From Flavobacteriaceae bacterium UBA1903 (GTDB lineage Bacteria; Bacteroidota; Bacteroidia; Flavobacteriales; Flavobacteriaceae), in NCBI GenBank assembly GCA_002337605.1, contig DDGL01000014.1:135827-199826 (forward strand): 64,000 bases of DNA. Direction: 5' to 3'. Made by a program: the position numbers and the translations under genes. The stretch's first letter is position 1, and each line of letters starts with the position of its first letter. Under the pieces are notes generated by a model. That model did not search any database. It was not told the DNA's origin and saw nothing but the letters and a program-made list of their open reading frames with translations. Positions 8,570 to 18,099 of the stretch are shown here, piece after piece.

Positions 8570-9523
8570 TTACAAGCTAAGTATTTTCTCCTTCTCCTCC
8601 TGTGCCTGTTCAAAATCCGGGCGATCGCTTAAGGCTTTGTTAATCCATTGGAGGGCAGTTTGTTTTTTTCCTAAATTCTTATAAATCTGTGCCAGGCGAT
8701 AGTATGCCCAGTCTTTTGGAACACCGTCCCGTACCGAATGGTTTTCAACATAAGCTTGCAGACAATTAATACCCAGTGCTGCATCCAGATTATACTGGGC
8801 GGCAATCTTCCCTATTTGATAATTCAAACTGTTCCTTTTATGGATTTGAAGTGATTTATTTGCCGTTTCCATGGCTTCTTTTGGCTTGTTGTTTTTCTCG
8901 TAATGTTCGGCCAGTTTTTCGTAGGTTGTGGGCGAGCCTCCTATCTCAATTGCTTTTTTATAAAACCGCTCTGCATCGTCGGGTCTGTCATCGTATTCGG
9001 CAATATAACCGTTGGCCAGGTAGCCATCTACGGGGGAAATTTTAAGGAGTTCATTGGCATAGTGAGTCGCTTTTTTCTGGCTTCCCCCAATAATCCCAGG
9101 TAATTGCATATAAAATTCTACCAAGGCCCAACGCACTTCAATATGATTTGGATCCAGTCTGGCAGCGGTTTCAAAATGCTCTTTTATATCGCCAATATAG
9201 GTTGCTGCTCTAATTTTACTAATGGAGAGTGCTTTCATTCCTAAGGCTCCCCCGTATTTAAAATGGTAATTGGCACTTTTATCGTTTGCCTCCACTAAAA
9301 CTTCATAATAATCTATCGCCGTATCCCAGTCTTTTTTATAGCCGGCAATATCCCCCAGATATTCCTGGGCTTTCAGGTCGTTTGGATGTGCTTTTAAGTG
9401 TTGCTCAAAAAGCGGTTTTGCCTTATTAAATTGCTCTGTCACAAAAAACGTTTCGGCTTTTTCAAAAGAAGTCTGTGCTGAAAGCAGCATAGGGAACAGG
9501 GCAAAAAAAAGTACGTACTTCAT
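8570..9523 (-). CDS. Secreted tetratricopeptide repeat protein
   Basis: A 317-residue protein with a signal peptide (MKYVLFFALFPMLLSAQ) followed by TPR units along most of its length, for example around residues 20-90 and 195-315 (AQEYLGDIAGYKKDWDTAI, AYYRLAQIYKNLGKK). TPR arrays mediate protein binding; the partner is unknown. It is divergent from the macroglobulin gene, separated by 227 bases with no strong regulatory site visible. Confidence 0.8.
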   Translation of the reverse strand: MKYVLFFALFPMLLSAQTSFEKAETFFVTEQFNKAKPLFEQHLKAHPNDLKAQEYLGDIAGYKKDWDTAIDYYEVLVEANDKSANYHFKYGGALGMKALSISKIRAATYIGDIKEHFETAARLDPNHIEVRWALVEFYMQLPGIIGGSQKKATHYANELLKISPVDGYLANGYIAEYDDRPDDAERFYKKAIEIGGSPTTYEKLAEHYEKNNKPKEAMETANKSLQIHKRNSLNYQIGKIAAQYNLDAALGINCLQAYVENHSVRDGVPKDWAYYRLAQIYKNLGKKQTALQWINKALSDRPDFEQAQEEKEKILSL

Positions 9524-9750
9524 TGGGATAGGTTTGTGGGTTCAAATATACTTCATTGTATAATTCCTAGAAAACAAAAGTATATACGCCTTTAGGAATA
9601 TCTAGGTTTTAGTAACTTTATACAAATACAGTTCCAAAAAACGAAGTTACCTAATTGAAACGTGGGTTTGGCTCATTTTTTGTCTCTAAACGCTCAAAGC
9701 TCTTTTTTAGAAAGTACTGCTAAACGTATCTTTCAGAAAATTTTATACGT

Positions 9751-12700
9751 ATGAAAATCTTATACACCCTTATAATTGCACTATTTACAATGGCATCCAG
9801 TACCGCACAAAATACCAACTACAACGTACTCTGGAATCAGGTTGAGAAATTGGAACTAGCCGACACCCCCAGATCTGCTTTAGAGATCGTCCAGCAGATT
9901 GAAACCAAAGCCAAAGCCGAAAATAACCAGGCGCAGCTCATAAAAACACTGCTATTTAAAAGCAAGTTTGCCATGATTCTGGAAGAGGACTCCCAGCTTT
10001 CGGTGGTGGAAGACTTTAAAGCAATGATCACCAAAACCGAAGTCCCGGCTAAAAATGTGCTGCAAAATATGCTGGCAAAGGTGTACTGGGACTATTTTCA
10101 ACAAAACCGTTACCAGTTTTACGACCGTACCAAGACCGACCCTTCGACAAGCTCAGGGAGCGTAGATTTTAGAACATGGGATTTAGAGACTCTGTTTGCT
10201 GAAATTTCCTCGTATTACGAAGCATCGTTAGAGAATTCAAATATTTTACAAACCACTACTACTGAAGCCTTCGAACCTATTCTAACCACCTATGAAGGCT
10301 CTAACACAGTAAGACCTACGCTGTATGATTTTCTGGCACATAATGCGTTATCATTTTACACAAATAATGAAAATTCCATTACAAAACCTACCTATGCGTT
10401 TGAAGTAAATGACCCGAAATTTCTGGGAGATCTTCAGGAGTTTCAACGCTTAAAATTGACCTCAAAAGACAGTACCTCTCTGGAATTGAAGGCCCTTCAG
10501 TTGTATCAAAATTTATTAAAATTTCATTCAGATACTAAAAATGAAATTCCGCTAGCATCGGTGGACGTAAAAAGATTAGGCTTTGTTTATTACCATTCAA
10601 ATGACCCCCAAAAAGATGCTATTCATCTTCAAACATTAAAAAACAGTAAGGCTAAGGTTAAAGCTCCATACGCAAAAGCAATTTATGAGTATAACATTGC
10701 GTATCATACAGACAATCTTAGTCATGGGTATTTACAGGGTGAAAAAGATATAAATCGCTGGGCAAAAAAAGAAGCCCTCGAAATCTGTGAGCAACTCATT
10801 AAAGATTTTCCTGACACGCACATAGGTTCCCAAGCCGAAAAATTAAAACAAAGCATCACCGAGCCATCCCTTCAGCTTCAACTGGAATCCTATTTGCCTA
10901 TCGCCCAAGATAGTAGAATACTGGTGACCTACAAAAATGTAAAAAACGTACAGCTTTCCGTCTATAAAATTTCAGCAAAAGAAAGTGAGGCGCTTCAGAA
11001 GATCTATGACAAACAAAAAAAGCGGGATTTTATTTCAGCATTAAAACTGGAAAAACAATGGACACAGCAACTAAAAGACGAAGGCGATTACCGAAATCAC
11101 AGCACCGAAATCCTGCTTCCGGGTTTTCCGCAGGGGCGTTATCTGATTATGGCAACGCCAGGTAATAGCGACAACAAACGCCTTTTTGAGCATACTGATC
11201 TGCAGTTTACCAATCTTGCTGTTGTGAAAACGCAAGATGAAAATGACACCTATTATCAAATAGTTAACCGAAATAACGGACAACCTATTTCCAGTGCACA
11301 ATGTGTAGTAAAAGATGGTCAAAAAAGATATGGCAAAAATTTTATTAGTGACTCGAGAGGTTTTATAAAAGTACCCAGAGATGGCAACCAGTATTACAAT
11401 CTATCCGTGACGGTGCGCAAGGGGGATGACACTGCCGAATTCAATAATTATTACAATTACAATCGTTATCATGAGGGAGATGAAAATCGCTACAGAAGCT
11501 TTTTGTTCACAGACCGAAGCATTTACAGACCCGGACAAACCGTTTATTTTAAAGGGATTGTAGCCGAAACTTTGAACAAGGAATCCAAGGTGGTTCCTAA
11601 CCAAAAAGTATTTGTGACTTTGTATGATGCAAATTATGATGACGTAACCGAAGTAGAACTTAAAACCAACGAATTTGGAACCGTAGCAGGTGAATTTGTC
11701 TTACCAAACGGAGTCTTAACAGGTCAGTTTCACCTTGAAATTGAATCTGAAGACACCAAAAATCTTTCTTCTGAAGTTTACATTAATGTAGAAGAATACA
11801 AGCGCCCCAAGTTTGAAACCAATTTTAAACCTGTAACCGAAACCTACCGTTTAAATGATGAGATCACTGTTAAAGGAGAAGCAATTTCATTTTCAGGGAG
11901 CAACATTACCAATGCCACAGTGGTCTATAAAGTAACCCGAAACGTGCAATACCCTCGTTGGTACTACTGGGGAAGACCTCAAAATACAGGCGAAGGACAG
12001 GAGATCACCTTTGGCGAAACTACTACCGATAACAAGGGCGCATACACAATAGATTTTAAAGCCCTCCCGGACCCTAAGGTAGCCAAAGAAGGGCAGCCCG
12101 TTTTTCAATATGAAGTAACAGCAGCGGTAACCGATATCAATGGTGAAACGCAAAGCACTACTACCATAGTAAACGTAGGTTATCACGCGCTCACCATTGG
12201 CTTGCAAGCCCCGGAACGATTAGACAAACAGGTAAAAGACCATACCCTAAAACTTTCGACCAAAAACCTGAACGGTGAAAAAGTGCCTGCCGAAGTAACG
12301 GTAACGATCTACAAATTAAAAGCACCTGAAACGGTGCTCCGTGAGCGCCCATGGAACGCACCGGAGTATCAGGAGTACAGTAAAGTAGAATTTAGAAAGC
12401 TCTTTCCGCACGATCCGTATAAGAATGAAGACAAGATCCAAACCTGGGAACAGGGCGAGCAGGTGCTCAGTAAAACAGTGAATACCGAAACTATAGATGA
12501 AATTGAACTGGGTAATTTTAAAAGATGGGCTTCGGGAGCCTATGTTATTGTTGCCAAAACTTCGGACAAATTTGGCCAGGAAGTGCTTTCAAAAGAATAT
12601 ACGCAATTGTTTAGTGATAAAGACGAAACTCCGGCCGACAACCAGTTGTTTGAAATTTCTTTTGATCAGATAACTTATGAAGCGGGCGACAAGGTTTTTG

Positions 12701-15700
12701 CAACAGTAAAATCGAATGCAGCCATTACCGTGACGCTTTCCGTGGAGAAGAAAAAACACGTTACAGAGACGTTTATTATTGCGTTGGATAACAATTCAAA
12801 AACTATTTCGATACCTGTGCTGGCTGAAGATGTGGGCGGATTTGCCATGCATTATAGTTTGACGGCTTTTAATAGCTTTGAAGGAGGTTCTACACTTATA
12901 AAAGTACCAGCTCCCAAAACCGAACTCTCTATTAAAACCAAAACCTTTAGAGACAAACTGGAGCCCGGCGTTCCGGAAACCTGGAGTTTTACCATTAAAG
13001 GTCCCAATGGCGAAAAAGTTTCGGCAGAATTGCTTGCGAGCATGTACGATATGTCCCTGGATCAGTTTGCACCACACCTATGGCAATTTAATCCGCGACC
13101 ATCTTTGCAGTATCGCTCGTTGGGAAGTCCCAATGCCAGAAATAGCTTTAAGAGCACCTCTCTCTACCTGCAATATCCCTACAGAAATTATAGTAGCGGA
13201 GAACAAAATTTTGATCAGTTTAACTGGTTTGGGTTTAATATTACAGCACAAACTTGGCGGTATAACAACTATAAAAACACATTGCGAGAACAAGTAAAAT
13301 CGCGTTATTCATCGGCAGTAAAAGATGGTTACATTCGTGGTACTATTTATGATCTAGAGGGGCTGCCTTTGCCTGGAGTAAATGTGGTGGTAAAAGGGAC
13401 AGACCGAGGAACACAAACCGACTTTGATGGTAATTTTGAAATTCAAGTAGCAAAAGGAGAGGAACTACTTTTTAGTTACGTTGGCTTTAAAACAAAATCG
13501 ATAGCTATTGATACAAATAATGTAATTGACATTCATCTTTGGGAAGATAGTGAAAGTCTTGATGAAGTAGTAGTAACAGGATATGGCATCCCAAGAGAGA
13601 AAAAAGCGTTGGGATATGCAGTGAGCACTTTAAATGCTGAAACTGTGGAAAGTGCTCCTGAAGAAGATGTTGTGAGGACATTAAATGGCAAAGTTGCTGG
13701 TGTTCAAATCACAGGAGATTCTACTTCAGTTTCACCAACAGACTTCTCCGCCGTAAAAATCCGTAAAAACCTGCAGGAAACGGCCTTCTTTTTTCCGCAG
13801 TTAAAAACAGATGCTGAGGGAAACATCTCTTTCAACTTTACTACGCCAGAAGCTTTAACACGTTGGAAACTGCAACTCCTGGCGCATACCAAAGAACTGG
13901 ACTCCCAGGTTTCCACGTTTGAAACCGTGACACAAAAAGAATTGATGGTGGCACCCAATGCGCCCAGATTTTTACGGGAAGGGGACGAAATTGTCATTAG
14001 CAGTAAAATTTCGAACCTCAGTGATACAATGCTTTCAGGACAAGCGGTATTGCAGTTAAGCGATGCTGTTACGGGCGCATCTATTGATGTGGCATTGGCA
14101 AATACCAATGCTGTGAAAGACTTTTCGGTAGACAAAAGCAACAACACCCAGGTATCGTGGCGGTTAAAAATTCCGTCGACTGTGCAAGCCGTGGAGTACA
14201 AAGTAATCGCCAAAACAGAGAGCTTCAGCGATGGCGAACAAAACACACTTCCCGTTTTAAGCAATAGAATGTTGGTAACCGAAACCTTGCCTATGTGGGT
14301 GCGCTCCAACCAGACCAGGACATTTACGCTGAACAAGTTAAAGAACAATACTTCAGCAACGTTGAAGCACCACAAACTAACATTGGAAGTTACCTCCAAT
14401 CCAGCGTGGTATGCTGTGCAGGCACTTCCTTATTTGATGGAGTTCCCATATGAATGTAATGAACAAACCTTTGCACGCTACTATGCCAATAGCCTGGCAT
14501 CCCATATAGCGAATAGTAATCCGCGTATAAAAGCTGTTTTTGATCAATGGCGTAACAGCGATGCACTGTTGAGTAATCTGGAGAAAAACGAAGAATTGAA
14601 ATCGTTGTTAGTACAGGAAACACCCTGGCTACGGGACGCTCAAAGTGAAAGCGAACAAAAAAAGCGTATTGCGCTGTTGTTTGACCTCAACCTGATGCAA
14701 CGCAAGCAAGGGGAAAGCATGATGAAGTTACAGCAAAACCAGATGAATTCTGGCGCCTGGCCGTGGTTTAAGGGTGGGTATGCGAACAGGTATATTACGC
14801 AGCACATTGTGACCGGATTTGGTCATTTAGACAAGTTAATCGGCCCCTCTGCTCCGCTCGGGGACCAGGTTCAAGACGCTTCGACTACGGGTAGCGTGCA
14901 GGAACAAGAAATGATTGAAAAAGCAATTTCATACCTGGATGCTGCATTTATAGAGGAGTATAAGGAGCTTTCAAAATACACGGAGAAGCCAGATTATACT
15001 AAAGATCATTTAAGCCGTATGCAAACACACTATTTGTATATGCGTAGTTTCTTTCCGCAATTCAAAAAAAGCAAGGAAGTGGAGGAAATAAGCACCTATT
15101 ATCTTGGGCAGATGGAAACCTATTGGAATACGCGCGATGTATATTTAAAAGGAATGATCGCTCTGGTATTGCACCGGAATGGAAAAACTTCAACAGCTTC
15201 AAAAATCACCAAGGCGCTGAAAGAAAACAGCATTACCAGTGAAGAACTGGGAATGTACTGGAAGAGCAATACCCCGTCCTGGTATTGGTACCAGGCTCCT
15301 GTAGAAACTCAGGCGTTGATGGTAGAAGTGTTTTCTGAAATAGAAAAGGACACCGAAACTATAGACAATTTAAAAGTCTGGTTACTTAAAAACAAACAGA
15401 CCAACCAATGGAGTACAACTAAGGCAACGAGTGAAGCGGTATATGCCCTGTTGTTACAAGGCACAGACTGGCTTTCTGTTACCGAAGCTGTACAGGTAGC
15501 CGTAGGTACCAAAGTGATCGATCCTTCTACGCTAGACAACGTACAACTGGAAGCGGGCACAGGATATTTTAAAACCAGTTGGAATGCTTCAGAAATTTCT
15601 GAAAGTCAAGCTACCGTAACCATGGAGAAAAAAGGCGAAGGCATTGCCTGGGGCGGATTGTACTGGCAGTATTTTGAAGATCTTGATAAAATTACAAAGG

Positions 15701-16131
15701 CTGAAACTCCGTTGCAGTTAAGAAAGAAATTGTTCTTAAAAAAGAATACCGCTACTGGGGAAGAACTTTCAGAGATCAGAACAGGGACACACGTACAAGT
15801 GGGCGATCTGATGCGCGTACGTATAGAGTTACGAGCGAACCGTGACATGGATTTTGTGCATATGAAAGATATGCGCGCTGCAGGACTGGAACCCGTAGAT
15901 GTATTGTCTACTTACAAATGGCAGGACGGATTAGGCTACTACCAGGCTACAAAAGATGCCAGCACCAATTTCTTTTTTGATACGCTTCGCAAAGGAATTT
16001 ATGTGTTTGAATACGACCTACGCGTAAACAACGCAGGAACGTTTAGCAACGGTATTACCACTATACAAAGTATGTATGCGCCGGAGTTTACGAGCCATAG
16101 TGAGGGAGTACAGATTATGGTTAAAGAATAG
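9751..16131 (+). CDS. Giant alpha-2-macroglobulin family protein with SusC-like insert
   Basis: A 2126-residue exported protein (signal peptide MKILYTLIIALFTMASSTAQ). MG-type beta domains with the FTDRSIYRPGQTVYFKG macroglobulin motif near residue 585 are followed by the ETAFFFPQL region and a CxEQ thioester site, here ECNEQ with Cys1569. The rest is an alpha-helical thioester domain and C-terminal MG domains. Such bacterial proteins are thought to trap proteases. Residues ~1191-1333 are foreign to the fold: a CarboxypepD_reg-like domain (GTIYDLEGLPLPGVNVVVKG, YVGFKTKSI) and then a truncated TonB plug start (LDEVVVTGYG, LNGKVAGVQI), as at the N-terminus of SusC/RagA receptors. Two short palindromic repeats lie in frame at 10140-10158 and 14844-14899. 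Confidence 0.9.
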   Translation: MKILYTLIIALFTMASSTAQNTNYNVLWNQVEKLELADTPRSALEIVQQIETKAKAENNQAQLIKTLLFKSKFAMILEEDSQLSVVEDFKAMITKTEVPAKNVLQNMLAKVYWDYFQQNRYQFYDRTKTDPSTSSGSVDFRTWDLETLFAEISSYYEASLENSNILQTTTTEAFEPILTTYEGSNTVRPTLYDFLAHNALSFYTNNENSITKPTYAFEVNDPKFLGDLQEFQRLKLTSKDSTSLELKALQLYQNLLKFHSDTKNEIPLASVDVKRLGFVYYHSNDPQKDAIHLQTLKNSKAKVKAPYAKAIYEYNIAYHTDNLSHGYLQGEKDINRWAKKEALEICEQLIKDFPDTHIGSQAEKLKQSITEPSLQLQLESYLPIAQDSRILVTYKNVKNVQLSVYKISAKESEALQKIYDKQKKRDFISALKLEKQWTQQLKDEGDYRNHSTEILLPGFPQGRYLIMATPGNSDNKRLFEHTDLQFTNLAVVKTQDENDTYYQIVNRNNGQPISSAQCVVKDGQKRYGKNFISDSRGFIKVPRDGNQYYNLSVTVRKGDDTAEFNNYYNYNRYHEGDENRYRSFLFTDRSIYRPGQTVYFKGIVAETLNKESKVVPNQKVFVTLYDANYDDVTEVELKTNEFGTVAGEFVLPNGVLTGQFHLEIESEDTKNLSSEVYINVEEYKRPKFETNFKPVTETYRLNDEITVKGEAISFSGSNITNATVVYKVTRNVQYPRWYYWGRPQNTGEGQEITFGETTTDNKGAYTIDFKALPDPKVAKEGQPVFQYEVTAAVTDINGETQSTTTIVNVGYHALTIGLQAPERLDKQVKDHTLKLSTKNLNGEKVPAEVTVTIYKLKAPETVLRERPWNAPEYQEYSKVEFRKLFPHDPYKNEDKIQTWEQGEQVLSKTVNTETIDEIELGNFKRWASGAYVIVAKTSDKFGQEVLSKEYTQLFSDKDETPADNQLFEISFDQITYEAGDKVFATVKSNAAITVTLSVEKKKHVTETFIIALDNNSKTISIPVLAEDVGGFAMHYSLTAFNSFEGGSTLIKVPAPKTELSIKTKTFRDKLEPGVPETWSFTIKGPNGEKVSAELLASMYDMSLDQFAPHLWQFNPRPSLQYRSLGSPNARNSFKSTSLYLQYPYRNYSSGEQNFDQFNWFGFNITAQTWRYNNYKNTLREQVKSRYSSAVKDGYIRGTIYDLEGLPLPGVNVVVKGTDRGTQTDFDGNFEIQVAKGEELLFSYVGFKTKSIAIDTNNVIDIHLWEDSESLDEVVVTGYGIPREKKALGYAVSTLNAETVESAPEEDVVRTLNGKVAGVQITGDSTSVSPTDFSAVKIRKNLQETAFFFPQLKTDAEGNISFNFTTPEALTRWKLQLLAHTKELDSQVSTFETVTQKELMVAPNAPRFLREGDEIVISSKISNLSDTMLSGQAVLQLSDAVTGASIDVALANTNAVKDFSVDKSNNTQVSWRLKIPSTVQAVEYKVIAKTESFSDGEQNTLPVLSNRMLVTETLPMWVRSNQTRTFTLNKLKNNTSATLKHHKLTLEVTSNPAWYAVQALPYLMEFPYECNEQTFARYYANSLASHIANSNPRIKAVFDQWRNSDALLSNLEKNEELKSLLVQETPWLRDAQSESEQKKRIALLFDLNLMQRKQGESMMKLQQNQMNSGAWPWFKGGYANRYITQHIVTGFGHLDKLIGPSAPLGDQVQDASTTGSVQEQEMIEKAISYLDAAFIEEYKELSKYTEKPDYTKDHLSRMQTHYLYMRSFFPQFKKSKEVEEISTYYLGQMETYWNTRDVYLKGMIALVLHRNGKTSTASKITKALKENSITSEELGMYWKSNTPSWYWYQAPVETQALMVEVFSEIEKDTETIDNLKVWLLKNKQTNQWSTTKATSEAVYALLLQGTDWLSVTEAVQVAVGTKVIDPSTLDNVQLEAGTGYFKTSWNASEISESQATVTMEKKGEGIAWGGLYWQYFEDLDKITKAETPLQLRKKLFLKKNTATGEELSEIRTGTHVQVGDLMRVRIELRANRDMDFVHMKDMRAAGLEPVDVLSTYKWQDGLGYYQATKDASTNFFFDTLRKGIYVFEYDLRVNNAGTFSNGITTIQSMYAPEFTSHSEGVQIMVKE
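10140..10158. repeat. Dispersed palindromic repeat inside the macroglobulin CDS
   Basis: CCCT...AGGG palindrome enclosing TTCGACAAGCTCAG (10143-10156). The same 14 bases occur in reverse orientation at 52674-52687 between unrelated genes. The repeat is in frame and encodes a DPSTSSGS segment that interrupts an otherwise helical region. Confidence 0.7.
14844..14899. repeat. Second palindromic insert in the macroglobulin CDS
   Basis: Two small hairpins in tandem: CCCC/GGGG arms at 14844 and 14860, and ACGCT/AGCGT arms at 14876 and 14893 enclosing TCGACTACGGG. Encodes a low-complexity GPSAPLGD...ASTTGSV stretch between helices. It resembles the TCGAC-type repeats elsewhere in the window but is less exact. 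Confidence 0.45.
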
Positions 16132-16227
16132 CGTTGGTTTTTAGTATTTTGAGGATCGTTTAATTATTATTGTAGGATACTGGCGGCTAAGAACTGTTTT
16201 TTCTGAGTTGTAGCTAATTTTATTTTC

Positions 16228-16674
16228 ATGAAAATTCACACTGTATGTATACTATTATTAATAGTCTCCAAAGGAATTTATGCACAAGATCTCACTATTG
16301 ATGAATGGAATAATTTTAAAAGTAATATAAATTATACTCCACCTATCATCGCTGGCTGTAATTCAAAGAAGAGTACTGATGAAATTAATTCTTGTCTAAC
16401 AAAGAAATTTCAAAAACGACTAAATCGAAAATTACGAATCGATGTTTTTAATTCAAATAATTTAGAGATAGGTCAACATACAATTAATGTGTTTTTCAAA
16501 ATATCAAATAAAGGCAGAATTGTTGACGTAAAAGTTAGAAACGGTAATTTGAAAATTGTAAATGAGATCACAAGAGCTTTTAAAAGCTTCGGAAGAATAA
16601 AACCCGGTAAAATAGATGGTAAGCCTGTAGGGGTGTATTTCAAAGTACCAATTTATGTTGAGATACATAAATAA
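16228..16674 (+). CDS. Small secreted protein with TonB C-terminal-like domain
   Basis: A 148-residue protein with a signal peptide ending at IYAQ (residue ~20). The last ~70 residues (FFKISNKGRIVDVKV, then PGKIDGKPVGVYFKVPIYV) match the pattern of the TonB C-terminal domain, but no transmembrane anchor or proline-rich spacer is present. It is therefore not a standard energy-transducing TonB. Two Cys near residues 48 and 59 may form a disulfide. It lies 96 bases downstream of the macroglobulin gene and is more AT-rich; no partner is evident. Confidence 0.65.
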   Translation: MKIHTVCILLLIVSKGIYAQDLTIDEWNNFKSNINYTPPIIAGCNSKKSTDEINSCLTKKFQKRLNRKLRIDVFNSNNLEIGQHTINVFFKISNKGRIVDVKVRNGNLKIVNEITRAFKSFGRIKPGKIDGKPVGVYFKVPIYVEIHK

Positions 16675-16714
16675 AACTAGCCACAACTATGCATATGCTA
16701 AAACACATAACACT

Positions 16715-17083
16715 ATGGAAAATTACATAGACGGATTTGTGCTTCCGGTTCCACGAATTCACTTGGATGAATACAAAGAAGTGGCTAAAAAAGTAGCTGA
16801 AATCTGGAAAGAATACGGAGCACTTGCTTATTTTGAATATCTTGGAGAAGATCTAAAACTGGAAGGCACACGTTCTTTTGTTGAGGCAGTAGATTTGAAA
16901 GAAGAGGAAGCAATTGTATTTGGATGGGTTGTTTTCCCTTCCAAAGAAATTCGCGATAGAGCCAACAAGCAAGTTCCTAACGATTCAAGAATGGCAGATT
17001 TAGTTGCCCCGTTAATCGATCCCGACAGATTAATTTTTGATGCCGAAAGAATGGTGTACGGAGGGTTTCAATCACTGGTTTAG
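16715..17083 (+). CDS. DUF1428 family protein
   Basis: A 122-residue protein of the DUF1428/YbaA family (dimeric alpha-beta barrel fold, function unknown). Typical segments: MENYIDGFVLPVP start, GALAYFEYLGEDL, FGWVVFPSKEIRDRAN and FDAERMVYGGFQ ending. The frame is open upstream to 16655, but that overlaps the previous gene, and the family N-terminus begins at 16715, so this start is chosen. Confidence 0.85.
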   Translation: MENYIDGFVLPVPRIHLDEYKEVAKKVAEIWKEYGALAYFEYLGEDLKLEGTRSFVEAVDLKEEEAIVFGWVVFPSKEIRDRANKQVPNDSRMADLVAPLIDPDRLIFDAERMVYGGFQSLV

Positions 17084-17209
17084 ACACACGTTGCGTAGGA
17101 TAATCCTCAAGGTTTATCTTTAGCATTAAATAAGTCGCTCTAAGTAATCATACCAGTCATAAACAGTATACAGCAAATCTGAAGTAACTTTTGCAGCAAA
17201 GCAAAAAAA

Positions 17210-18010
17210 ATGGAAGCGTCCAGATATAAAACAATCAAAATTCCAAAAGTAGGTACCCTACCTTTGTATGTTCTTATTGTGGCGTTTGTTATTGGGGGAG
17301 CGGTACTTCAGGATTACATTTATAGCATCCTGCGAGACACTGGGTTTTATATTGCAGAATCGTTGCTTTACAACACATTCTGGGTGTTTTTTATTCCTTT
17401 TACTTTCCTAATAATCCGATTATTTACACTGCTGAAACTTCAAAATAAATTAAAAAAAGTAGCTTGTAGTGTCGTCATTGCCGTACTAGGTAGCTTCCTG
17501 CATATTATTTTATTCGCTTCTTTATTTGTAGCTGTGAGCAATCTGGTATTTACCCCACCCCATCGCTTTTCAACGATGTTTACTGCTGCGTTATCCAATC
17601 AGTTTTATATTGCGTTGCTGTGGTATTCGGTTTTTCCTTTTTTGTATCGTTTCAGCCAAAACAGAGCGCATCCAGACGCTACCTATTCAGAAAAAATAAA
17701 ATTGAAAATCGGTTCAAAACTTATCACGGTTCCCACTGCATCAATTCAGTTTATTGCAACAGACAAACCTTATTCTGTAGTACATACAGCCGACCAGAAA
17801 TTTATGGATGCTAAAAGTTTAAAAGAATTTGAAACCGAACTCGACCCAAAGATCTTTATAAGGGTGCATCGCTCTACCATACTAAATGCCAGTTGTATTA
17901 AAGAGTTGAAATCAAGAAGTAATGGCGACTATGATGCAACGCTAAAGGATGGGCAGCCCCTTCGATTGAGCCGACACTACAGAAGCAACTGGCAACAACT
18001 CCTCCAGTAA
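17210..18010 (+). CDS. Membrane-anchored LytTR transcriptional regulator
   Basis: A 266-residue protein with four hydrophobic segments in residues ~15-150 and a C-terminal LytTR DNA-binding domain (residues ~165-262). The recognisable pattern is FIATDKPYSVVHTADQKF, FIRVHRSTILNASCIKEL and LRLSRHYRSN. Proteins of this build sense a membrane or envelope signal directly, without a separate kinase; the signal is unknown. It may control the adjacent lipoprotein gene 90 bases downstream, which is inference from position only. Confidence 0.85.
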   Translation: MEASRYKTIKIPKVGTLPLYVLIVAFVIGGAVLQDYIYSILRDTGFYIAESLLYNTFWVFFIPFTFLIIRLFTLLKLQNKLKKVACSVVIAVLGSFLHIILFASLFVAVSNLVFTPPHRFSTMFTAALSNQFYIALLWYSVFPFLYRFSQNRAHPDATYSEKIKLKIGSKLITVPTASIQFIATDKPYSVVHTADQKFMDAKSLKEFETELDPKIFIRVHRSTILNASCIKELKSRSNGDYDATLKDGQPLRLSRHYRSNWQQLLQ

Positions 18011-18099
18011 ACCAGGTATTCACTCCACACAGCCAATTTTCAGAAAAAAGCAACCGCGCAACCCTTCTGAAAGCCTACATTTATTGAAAAGTTTCTAAA

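Noticed and set aside
13704..14399. 231-codon open frame on the minus strand inside the macroglobulin gene
   Set aside because: It is antisense to a well-supported coding frame, has no recognisable domain and a low-complexity Ser/Val/Leu composition typical of a shadow frame.
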